From assembly GCA_018671205.1 (NCBI GenBank), contig JABHIC010000313.1:1-30802 (forward strand): 30,802 nt of DNA, read 5' to 3'. Numbering within the stretch: position 1 is the first letter of the stretch; the number at the start of each line of letters is the position of its first letter. The translations under genes were made by a program, and so were the position numbers. This stretch comes from Gammaproteobacteria bacterium. Its GTDB lineage: Bacteria > Pseudomonadota > Gammaproteobacteria > GCF-002020875. This document shows positions 25,092 to 30,802 of the stretch, piece after piece. Under the pieces are notes generated by a model. That model saw only the letters and a program-made list of their open reading frames with translations. It was not told the origin of the DNA and did not search any database.

Positions 25092-25847
25092 TTATCCCAC
25101 CGGCTTTACCACAGGATTTTCCTGTTTAATCCAGCCTGTAATCCCTTTTTCTACATTATAAACCTGTTTCCAGCCCAGCTCTTTGACCAGTGCCTGTGCC
25201 AACCTGGCCGTCCGGCTTCCGGTTCTGCAGATGATCACCACCCGCTCCTCTGGCTTGAATCGCTGCAAAAATTTTTCACTGAATTGTGGGTGAATTCCCC
25301 CTCGTTTGGTGAACGCAGTAATCATCTCGGAACCCTCAACGACCCCGGTCTGCTTCCACTCCTCCGGGCGGCGAATATCCACCAGGGTTACCTTCTCCTC
25401 CTTTAGAAGTGCTTTCAATTCACTATTATCAATATTGGTGTAGCGAGCAATATCGAGCAGCTCCACATCAAATAGTAGCGTTGAGTTGGCCGGAATCACC
25501 GAAACGGATCGGCTCCCATACCCCATCTCGGGTGGCACCACCAATTTACGTTGCTCTCCCCGCTTCATCCCTTTGACCCCATGATCCCATCCGGAGATCA
25601 CCTCCCCCGCGCCCAGGGTGAAGGTAAACGGTCTATTCCGGTCCCTGCTGGAGTCAAATTTTGTCCCATCGGTCAGCGTGCCCGTATAGTGGACTGAGAC
25701 AACATCCCCAAAGGCTGCGGCCTCACCCTGCCCCTGCTGAATGGTGGTCACCTCAAATCCAGCCGTTATCTCCCCCACCGCATTACCGCTGTCTGAGCAG
25801 CTCACCAACACAATCGTCCACAACAAAATTACAACCGCTCTAAACAT
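25092..25847 (-). CDS. FKBP-type peptidyl-prolyl isomerase fused to a rhodanese domain, lipoprotein
   Basis: 251 residues. A lipoprotein signal is present with lipobox LVSC, Cys17. FKBP domain about 30-133: VVSVHYTGTLTDGTKFDSS, PFTFTLGAGEVISGWDHGVK, GMKRGEQRKLVVPPEMGYG and LLFDVELLDI. Rhodanese domain about 138-250 with active-site loop CRTGSRTA, Cys207, and a C-terminal VYNVEKGITGWI. Both domains look intact. The protein should be anchored in the envelope, probably facing the periplasm, combining protein folding with sulfane-sulfur or thiol chemistry. Start ATG 25847 has GGAG seven bases upstream. It is probably co-transcribed with the downstream sulfur-globule-like gene. Confidence 0.88.
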   Translation of the reverse strand: MFRAVVILLWTIVLVSCSDSGNAVGEITAGFEVTTIQQGQGEAAAFGDVVSVHYTGTLTDGTKFDSSRDRNRPFTFTLGAGEVISGWDHGVKGMKRGEQRKLVVPPEMGYGSRSVSVIPANSTLLFDVELLDIARYTNIDNSELKALLKEEKVTLVDIRRPEEWKQTGVVEGSEMITAFTKRGGIHPQFSEKFLQRFKPEERVVIICRTGSRTARLAQALVKELGWKQVYNVEKGITGWIKQENPVVKPVG

Positions 25848-25968
25848 CCTTTTGCTCCATAAAAATTCCTGCCACAGATTCTATCTTCTCCCTCCATAGA
25901 TTGATAGACAATATCCACAACTCACTGTTGCTATGCATACGCCAAGAAACAGACCACCTGAACTCCAC

Positions 25969-25998
25969 AAAAAAACCGCCAACGTGGGCGGCTTTTTT
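25969..25998 (-). terminator. Intrinsic terminator of the small secreted-protein gene
   Basis: On the minus strand GCCGCC, loop CACGTT, GGCGGT followed by a run of T. It lies about 30 bp past the stop at 26027. A-runs and T-runs flank both sides, so it may also act on plus-strand transcripts. Confidence 0.8.
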
Positions 25999-26026
25999 GC
26001 CTACTCTGATGCTTTACCAAGAGGCA

Positions 26027-26419
26027 TCAGGACTCATCCAGATAACAGCGCCCCTCATAGGTACTCTGCTTACGTGGGCGCTCCCCCATCTCTTTGTGAC
26101 GAATCTCACCACGTACTACCCCGGTATGGGCCTCAATCATGCTCTTTTCAAGAGTCACAAGCTCATCATCCAGCTTACCCCGAAAGCGATAGATCGATGC
26201 CTGAGGATTAATCACCCACTCCTCATAGCTTGTATACTCCTCATCATCACTCACATTTTTATCACGTGTGCTTTGAGCTGGAACCACGACCTTGACATCT
26301 GCGGTGTGAGTCACCTCACCGCTGTACTGATCGATCTCATTAATATCACAGCTTAGCTTAGTCTCCGCCTCTACTCCAGCCACCACTGTTAACAACATCA
26401 CCCCTACTATTTTTCTCAT
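26027..26419 (-). CDS. Small secreted protein, function unknown
   Basis: 130 residues from ATG 26419, which has GGAG nine bases upstream; the open frame reaches 26506 but the earlier codons do not look like a signal sequence. The N-terminus MRKIVGVMLLTVVAGVEA is a signal peptide with likely cleavage at VEA. The mature protein is hydrophilic and has two cysteines, one at each end (LSCDINEID and GRCYLDES), which could form a disulfide. It contains an acidic DDEEYTSYEEW segment. The family was not recognised. An overlapping plus-strand frame at 25901-26356 was judged a shadow because this strand has the signal peptide, ribosome binding site and terminator. Confidence 0.75.
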   Translation of the reverse strand: MRKIVGVMLLTVVAGVEAETKLSCDINEIDQYSGEVTHTADVKVVVPAQSTRDKNVSDDEEYTSYEEWVINPQASIYRFRGKLDDELVTLEKSMIEAHTGVVRGEIRHKEMGERPRKQSTYEGRCYLDES

Positions 26420-26461
26420 TATTATTTTCTCCATCCTAGGTTCTTTCCTTGAGTGCCCCAC

Positions 26462-26489
26462 ACTATAACCAAAACCGATGATCATGCAA
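26462..26489 (-). promoter_or_regulatory. Candidate promoter of the small secreted-protein gene
   Basis: On the minus strand TTGCAT, 16-bp spacer, TATAGT. The -10 is one base from consensus and the -35 is weak. The predicted start lies about 35 bases before ATG 26419. Confidence 0.35.
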
Positions 26490-26600
26490 CACCTATCCTT
26501 CCACACTCACCAACAATCTACGCTCTACTACTGATACCACCGCCCTCCATAAGCTAAGCCTATAACCAAATCACCTCAACAGGTTACATGGAGCATAATT

Positions 26601-26741
26601 ATGAAAAGTATTGTTACAGCTATCGCTCTCTCCGCTTTTTTCAGTCGTATTAGCAACGAAAGTGGCTATGGTACCGGCTCTTTTTCATCCCCGAGCAAGA
26701 GCCACAAGATCACCCGTAGCAGAATAAAGACCGCCGTGTAG
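26601..26741 (+). pseudogene. Short signal-peptide-like reading frame, possible gene remnant
   Basis: 46 codons, preceded by GGAG seven bases before the ATG. It begins MKSIVTAIALSAFF, like a bacterial signal peptide, then changes abruptly to a polar sequence that is the antisense of the neighbouring minus-strand gene's end, and stops at 26739. The start region looks real and the end looks accidental, as if a gene for a secreted protein lost its body at about 26650-26665. A chance open frame remains possible. Confidence 0.3.
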
Positions 26742-26941
26742 TAGAGTGCTGGCAAAATCAGGATCAAGGGCAGCCCCAGCAGGATCTCAACCAGTGCGGG
26801 TGCTCTGGTCATCTCCTCCAGTGCCCCCTGCTCAATGAGCACCCACCAGAACCAGTAGAGTACGCCAGCCCCTCCTACCCCCTCTCCTATCCGCTGCAGG
26901 GCTGGAGGGAGCTGTAGTGCGCGAAACTGCTCCAGTGTCAC
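26666..26941 (-). CDS. Small inner-membrane protein, function unknown
   Basis: 91 residues from GTG 26941, which overlaps the stop of the aminotransferase gene as GTGA and is preceded by GGGGGGAGA. The open frame extends 30 codons upstream inside the aminotransferase, but this start fits the overlap style of the operon. Two membrane segments are visible: about residues 21-38 (GGAGVLYWFWWVLIEQ) and 50-84 (VEILLGLPLILILPALYY and following, up to LLLGDEKEPVP). The family was not recognised. Confidence 0.7.
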   Translation of the reverse strand: MTLEQFRALQLPPALQRIGEGVGGAGVLYWFWWVLIEQGALEEMTRAPALVEILLGLPLILILPALYYTAVFILLRVILWLLLGDEKEPVP

Positions 26942-28107
26942 TGTCTCCCCCCTTTTCCTAAAAACTCGGCAATACGCGTTACCCCAACCCTTAACTGCTC
27001 CATTGAGGTGGTATAGGCAAAACGGACCCACCGCTCTGGATGGCTGAGGGAGAAGTCTTTACCCGGAGTAATGGCAACTCCGGCCTGTTCCAGTAGATCC
27101 ATCGCAAACTGACTGCTATCTTCGCTCAAATGGCTACAATCCGCGTAGAGGTAAAAGGCCCCTTCCGGCCTCTCTTCGAGCACGAACCCCAGTGCCACCA
27201 ACCTCTGGTAGAGAAAGTCACGTCGACGCATAAACTCATCCCTTCGTTGGCGCAGGATCACCGCTGTTTCCACGCTCAACGCCTCCAGAGCCGCATACTG
27301 GGAGGGGGTGGGTGGTGCAAGAAACAGGTTTTGTGCCAATCGATCCAGCCCATCCATCGCTGCCTCCGGGGCCACCAACCACCCCAGCCGCCAACCGGTC
27401 ATTCCGTAATATTTCGAGAAGCTGTTGACCACAAAAGGTTCTCCCGGAAGATCCAGCGCCGTATGTTCTTCACCACCATAAGTGAGGCCGTGATAAATCT
27501 CATCAACAATCAGTGCGCCACCCTCTGCGGCAACAAACTGTGCAATCCCCTCCAACTCCGCCTTAGCGATCATGGTTCCGCTGGGGTTGGAGGGGGAGGA
27601 GATCATCACCACCCGGCTGCGCTCGCTCCAGTGCTGTTGTACCAACGCCGTGGTGAGCTGGAAATGGTTCTGTGGCCCTACCGGTATCGCCACCACCTCT
27701 CCCTCAAACAGCCGGGCAAAATGGCGATTACAGGGGTAACCAGGATCTGCCATCAGCACCTCATCTCCCGGATTAACCAACAGCGCGATCAATAGCTGTA
27801 ACGCGCCGGAGGAGCCAGGCGTTACCGCAACTCGATCTGCCGACAGGGGAGTACGGTAGTGGTGCTGATAGTGCTCTGCTATGGCCTGACGCAACTCTGG
27901 CAGGCCCAGTGCCGGGGTGTAGTGGTGACGACCACTCTGCAGCGCAGCAACCCCTGCCGCAACAATGGGCTCCGGGGTCTCAAAATCGGGTTCACCAATC
28001 TCCATATGGATGATTGTTTTACCGGCACGCTCCAACTCACGCGCACGTGCCAGGATCTCCATTACATAGAATGGTTCAATAGCCTCCGTCCGCGCTGAGA
28101 TCTGCAC
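26938..28107 (-). CDS. PLP-dependent class I/II aminotransferase
   Basis: 389 residues, fold type I. Motifs: MEIGEPDF, HHYTPALGLPELRQAI, VTPGSSGALQ, ISSPSNPSGT with Asn174, LIVDEIYHGLTY with Asp202 and Tyr205, and NSFSKYYGMTGWRLGWL with the PLP lysine Lys232 and Arg240. This is the AspC/AlaA/DapL-like general class; the donor and acceptor cannot be read from the sequence, and alanine or aspartate aminotransferase are the likely choices. It starts one base after the cbbY stop and its end overlaps the small membrane-protein gene, so the three form one transcription unit. Confidence 0.92.
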   Translation of the reverse strand: MQISARTEAIEPFYVMEILARARELERAGKTIIHMEIGEPDFETPEPIVAAGVAALQSGRHHYTPALGLPELRQAIAEHYQHHYRTPLSADRVAVTPGSSGALQLLIALLVNPGDEVLMADPGYPCNRHFARLFEGEVVAIPVGPQNHFQLTTALVQQHWSERSRVVMISSPSNPSGTMIAKAELEGIAQFVAAEGGALIVDEIYHGLTYGGEEHTALDLPGEPFVVNSFSKYYGMTGWRLGWLVAPEAAMDGLDRLAQNLFLAPPTPSQYAALEALSVETAVILRQRRDEFMRRRDFLYQRLVALGFVLEERPEGAFYLYADCSHLSEDSSQFAMDLLEQAGVAITPGKDFSLSHPERWVRFAYTTSMEQLRVGVTRIAEFLGKGGRQ

Positions 28108-28108
28108 A

Positions 28109-28873
28109 CTACCCCTCCCAGATTTTGCGAACCCACTCCAGATCCAGACAGGGTTTGTCTATCCCATCTCCCTGAATGATATGACAAGGATCGCTCGGCT
28201 CACCCATCTGATCCAGCACCAGTTCAGCGCTGCTGAAATCCTCTGCTTCGGTGTAGCCGTTGACGGTAATGATGGTCTTCAGTCCCGCAGCCCGTGAGGA
28301 ACGAAGTCCGTTGACAGAGTCCTCAAAGGCGATACATTGTTCCGGCTTGAGCCCCATCTGCTCCAATACATAGTCGTAGATATCGGCTGCCGGTTTCTTC
28401 GCAGGAACAATGTCTCCAGCTCCAATCACCTCAAACCAGGATTCAGCCCCAGGGAAAAGTGCATTCTCCAGCAGTGCAGAGACATTCTGTGGGGTGGTCG
28501 TGGTGGCTATCGCCAGTGGAACCCCCGCATCATGTGCCTCCGTCAGCAGACGGCGTACCCCGCTGCGTAGAGGGATCTTGCCCGATGCCAACAGCGCCAC
28601 AAAGTGGCGGGTCTTAGCGGCATGAAGTGCGGCAATCCACTCTCCCAGATCATCTCCCTCGGGAAGCCCCTCAACCATTTGTGGTTTTTGTTGCTCGATA
28701 AACCTCCGGATACGCTCTTTCCCACCCGTTACGGCCAGTAACTCACCGTAGAGCGCCTCGTCCCACTCCCAATCCAACCCCGCCTCAGCAAAGGCGAGAT
28801 TGAAGGCAACCCGATGCCCATCACGCTCCGTATCGGCCAGTGTGCCGTCCACATCAAAAATCAGTGCTTTCAT
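28109..28873 (-). CDS. cbbY: HAD-family sugar-phosphate phosphatase, CbbY type
   Basis: 254 residues from ATG 28873; an in-frame ATG at 28906 would add 11 residues before the hydrophobic first strand and is less likely. HAD motifs: FDVDGTLADTE with nucleophile Asp7 and Asp9, a threonine motif in LAIATTTTPQN, Lys in VPAKKPAADIY and the acidic motif AFEDSVNGL. The cap region WEWDEALYGELLAVTGGKER is typical of CbbY, which removes xylulose-1,5-bisphosphate, an inhibitor of RuBisCO, in autotrophs. A phosphoglycolate or beta-phosphoglucomutase-like role is the alternative. The CbbY assignment is by motif recall, and no Calvin-cycle gene lies in the window. Confidence 0.8.
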   Translation of the reverse strand: MKALIFDVDGTLADTERDGHRVAFNLAFAEAGLDWEWDEALYGELLAVTGGKERIRRFIEQQKPQMVEGLPEGDDLGEWIAALHAAKTRHFVALLASGKIPLRSGVRRLLTEAHDAGVPLAIATTTTPQNVSALLENALFPGAESWFEVIGAGDIVPAKKPAADIYDYVLEQMGLKPEQCIAFEDSVNGLRSSRAAGLKTIITVNGYTEAEDFSSAELVLDQMGEPSDPCHIIQGDGIDKPCLDLEWVRKIWEG

Positions 28874-28909
28874 AGCATTTCTCAATCCTCTTACTTTTTT
28901 GGGCACCTA

Positions 28910-28926
28910 CACGGAGGATCTCCGTG
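28910..28926. repeat. Perfect 7-bp hairpin in the cbbY leader
   Basis: CACGGAG, loop GAT, CTCCGTG, 37 bp upstream of the cbbY ATG in the gap to dksA. No T-run follows on either strand. It could be a structure in the cbbY leader or an operator-like palindrome. Confidence 0.4.
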
Positions 28927-29096
28927 CGCCGCGTTCCTGCACTCAGAGAAAAACTTAGAGGTACCCTTTCATTAATTATTTACACTTAAATTGGTCACTA
29001 TCCATCGACTATAGTAAAGGCTAAAGAAAACAGGTCAAAATTTTATTCTTTTTACTCCAATACTCGCGCTTTTTGGCCCCAATTTTCATCTCCCTA

Positions 29097-29125
29097 TTGC
29101 CTGATCCCTAACAATCTGGTATCAA
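29097..29125 (+). promoter_or_regulatory. Weak candidate promoter of dksA
   Basis: TTGCCT, 17-bp spacer, TATCAA, each four of six to consensus, with a predicted start about 30 bases before the dksA ATG. The surrounding gap (28874-29162, about 290 bp) is AT-rich and holds nothing else recognised beyond the hairpin at its left end. Confidence 0.25.
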
Positions 29126-29162
29126 TGCGCATTTTCTTACCGCTGTCAGGAGTATCAATGGC

Positions 29163-29594
29163 ATGGCTACTGCAAAGAAGCAGTCGACTTTGATTGGAGG
29201 CATTGCGCCTTACCAGCCCAAAAAGGGCGAAGAGTACATGGATGAAAACCAGAGGAGGCACTTTGAGGCGATTCTTCTGGCCTGGAAACACCAGTTAATG
29301 GAGGAGGTGGATCGTACCGTTCACCATATGCAGGATGAGACGGCAAACCTGCCTGATCCCAGTGATCGTGCCACTCTGGAAGAGGAGTTCTCCCTAGAGC
29401 TAAGAACTCGTGACCGTGAACGAAAGCTGATCCGTAAAATTGAAAAAACCCTTCATGAGCTGGATGGCGATGAGTATGGATATTGTGAATCCTGTGGAAT
29501 AGAGATTGGCATCCGCCGACTTGAGGCCCGCCCCACTGCAACGCTCTGCATTGATTGCAAAGAGCTTGAAGAGATCAAAGAGAAGTCAACCTAA
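29163..29594 (+). CDS. dksA: RNA polymerase-binding transcription factor DksA
   Basis: 143 residues. It binds the secondary channel of RNA polymerase and, with ppGpp, adjusts transcription to nutrient state. A coiled-coil domain occupies about 28-103, with the tip DPSDRA carrying Asp65 and Asp68. The zinc finger C-x2-C-x17-C-x2-C uses Cys108, 111, 129 and 132. The N-terminus has a short variable extension. An ATG at 29158 is out of frame and leads to an early stop, so 29163 is used, with AGGAG upstream. It is followed by an intrinsic terminator and then gluQ-RS, the usual gammaproteobacterial arrangement. Confidence 0.97.
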   Translation: MATAKKQSTLIGGIAPYQPKKGEEYMDENQRRHFEAILLAWKHQLMEEVDRTVHHMQDETANLPDPSDRATLEEEFSLELRTRDRERKLIRKIEKTLHELDGDEYGYCESCGIEIGIRRLEARPTATLCIDCKELEEIKEKST

Positions 29595-29614
29595 ACAGGT
29601 CGCACTCAAAACAG

Positions 29615-29646
29615 GCAGCGTTCCCTTTCAGGGTCGCTGCTTTTTT
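29615..29646 (+). terminator. Intrinsic terminator between dksA and gluQ-RS
   Basis: GCAGCG, an internal loop that itself can pair (CCCTTTCAGGG), CGCTGC, then six T. It lies 20 bp after the dksA stop and 36 bp before gluQ-RS. A terminator between these two genes is also known in enteric bacteria, so it probably lowers gluQ-RS expression relative to dksA. Confidence 0.88.
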
Positions 29647-29682
29647 AGCGCTCTTTGAGAATACGATCAACCATTAGCCGCT

Positions 29683-30585
29683 GTGCCCCCTCCCCCTTCC
29701 CAAACTTATCGTGGTCGCTTTGCTCCCACCCCCTCTGGCGACCTCCACTTTGGTTCATTGATCACAGCGGTTGGCAGCTATCTGGAGGCAAAACATCACC
29801 ATGGAGAGTGGCTGGTTCGAATAGAGGATCTGGATATCCCCAGAACCACAACCGGAGCTGCCGATGCGATCCTCCATACCCTGGAAAAGCATCACCTATT
29901 CTGGGATCAGGCGGTGCTCTACCAAGAGCACCGGGGCCACCACTACCAACAGGCCATGGCGCTGCTGGGTAAAACTAGTAGGCTCTTTGGCTGCCACTGT
30001 TCTCGCCGCAGCCTGCGACAGACCCCTTGCTACCCCGGTCACTGTCGTGCAGAACAGCTCTCTCTTGACCACCACGCCGTTCGTCTGCGCATCGCACCAC
30101 AAACCCTCGCCTTGAACGATCTCTGGCAGGGGCGGCAACAGTGGGCACTGGAACAGGAGGTAGGTGATTTTGTGATTCGGCGCGCAGATGGGCTCTGCTC
30201 TTACCAGCTGGCCGTGGTCGTTGATGACCATCTGCAGGGGGTGACTCATGTAGTACGCGGCAGTGACCTGCTCGACTCAACACCAAAACAGCTCTATCTC
30301 CAGCAGCAACTCCACTACCCCTCTCCCCATTATGGGCATCTCCCCATTGCTCTGGGTAGTGATGGCAGAAAGCTGAGCAAACAGAACTTTGCCTCTCCAC
30401 TGGATAACTCAACAGTCACTGACAACCTGTTTCAGGCACTCCTGTTCCTGGGACAGAAAACACCCGTGGCACTGCGCCGCAGTTCACCAGAAACGCTCTG
30501 GCAATGGGCGCTGGAGGAGTGGCAGAGTCAACGAGTCCCCCATCAGATGGCCATTCCTGTAGAATCCATATCATGGATAAAATAA
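29683..30585 (+). CDS. gluQ: Glutamyl-Q tRNA(Asp) synthetase
   Basis: 300 residues. It attaches glutamate to queuosine in the anticodon of tRNA-Asp. The protein resembles the catalytic half of glutamyl-tRNA synthetase without an anticodon-binding domain. Motifs: YRGRFAPTPSGDLHFGSL (HIGH-like region), LVRIEDLD, zinc ligands Cys104, Cys106, Tyr117 and Cys121 (GCHCSRR then CYPGHC), and KLSKQN (KMSKS-like, 230-235). The start is GTG 29683; no ATG is available before the conserved core. It overlaps the next gene by 13 bp. Confidence 0.95.
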   Translation: MPPPPSQTYRGRFAPTPSGDLHFGSLITAVGSYLEAKHHHGEWLVRIEDLDIPRTTTGAADAILHTLEKHHLFWDQAVLYQEHRGHHYQQAMALLGKTSRLFGCHCSRRSLRQTPCYPGHCRAEQLSLDHHAVRLRIAPQTLALNDLWQGRQQWALEQEVGDFVIRRADGLCSYQLAVVVDDHLQGVTHVVRGSDLLDSTPKQLYLQQQLHYPSPHYGHLPIALGSDGRKLSKQNFASPLDNSTVTDNLFQALLFLGQKTPVALRRSSPETLWQWALEEWQSQRVPHQMAIPVESISWIK

Positions 30586-30802
30586 CCTATCAGCAGACCT
30601 TTACAGGGCTCTTCAACAGTCTTCTTCAGTGGGAGGATCTCACTCAATTCTGGGAAAAGCTCCAGCAGGGTGAGCGTAGTGGCTGGTTTATTTATGCCGT
30701 GGGTGAAGTTCCACCGACCACTCAGGCCAGTGTCGAAGAGTTTGAGCAGTTTATCCTCAGGATTGATACCCTACTACGCAAGGAGCATGATGAGCGCATC
30801 TG
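30573..30802 (+). CDS. Unknown protein (N-terminal part, runs off the window)
   Basis: 76 codons seen, beginning MDKITYQQTFTGLFNSLLQW. The ATG lies inside the end of gluQ-RS in another frame. The visible part is soluble and helical, with an acidic helix (ASVEEFEQFILRIDTLLRKE) and several Trp. The family was not recognised. Coupled translation with gluQ-RS is likely. Confidence 0.65.
   Translation, partial: MDKITYQQTFTGLFNSLLQWEDLTQFWEKLQQGERSGWFIYAVGEVPPTTQASVEEFEQFILRIDTLLRKEHDERI

Noticed and set aside
25901..26356. Plus-strand open frame of 151 codons
   Set aside because: Opposite to a frame with signal peptide, ribosome binding site and terminator; it would also read through a terminator hairpin.
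28979..29015. Second promoter candidate before dksA (TTGGTC with TATAGT)
   Set aside because: The spacer is only 13 bp, too short for a sigma-70 promoter.

Overview
The window looks like a chromosomal piece of a gammaproteobacterium. DksA and GluQ-RS are of gammaproteobacterial type and adjacent. A CbbY-type phosphatase, pyruvate phosphate dikinase, a secreted protein resembling sulfur-globule proteins and an FKBP-rhodanese lipoprotein together suggest a sulfur-oxidising, probably autotrophic, glycogen-storing lineage such as a free-living or symbiotic thiotroph. That lifestyle is inferred: no RuBisCO or sulfur-oxidation enzyme lies in the window. No tRNA, rRNA, IS element, CRISPR array or prophage was recognised.

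Region 1 (1-6260, minus strand) is a tightly overlapping nine-gene set: Mrp-type antiporter subunits E, F, G, a DUF4040 (MbhD-like) protein, an MbhE/MrpB fusion, MrpC, two different MrpD/NuoL-type antiporter subunits, and the start of a NuoH/HycD-like membrane-arm subunit running off the left edge. This order matches the membrane arm of Mbh/Mbs (Mbx)-type complexes rather than a plain Mrp antiporter. The window therefore holds the ion-pumping half of a probable group-4-hydrogenase-related (Ehr) respiratory complex. The decisive catalytic subunits would lie just outside it.

Region 2 (6297-20424) is a glycogen island. glgC is on the minus strand 36 bp upstream of the antiporter set, with a good promoter before it. 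Divergent from it run pgi, a DUF2934 protein with a histone-H1-like tail, glgB, glgX and malQ, almost without gaps. After a small orphan gene with its own promoter and a long perfect hairpin come glgP and glgA on the minus strand, overlapping by 4 bp. Together these genes make ADP-glucose, polymerise, branch, debranch and phosphorolyse glycogen, recycle maltodextrins, and link the pool to fructose-6-phosphate.

Region 3 (20609-24432) has an orphan 324-residue protein followed by ppdK, closed by a bidirectional terminator. Region 4 (24454-26741) holds envelope or secreted proteins: the sulfur-globule-like protein, the FKBP-rhodanese lipoprotein, a small periplasmic protein and a possible gene remnant. 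Region 5 (26666-28873, minus) is an overlapping set of cbbY, a class I aminotransferase and a small membrane protein. Region 6 (29163-30802, plus) is dksA, an intrinsic terminator, gluQ-RS and the start of an overlapping gene of unknown function.
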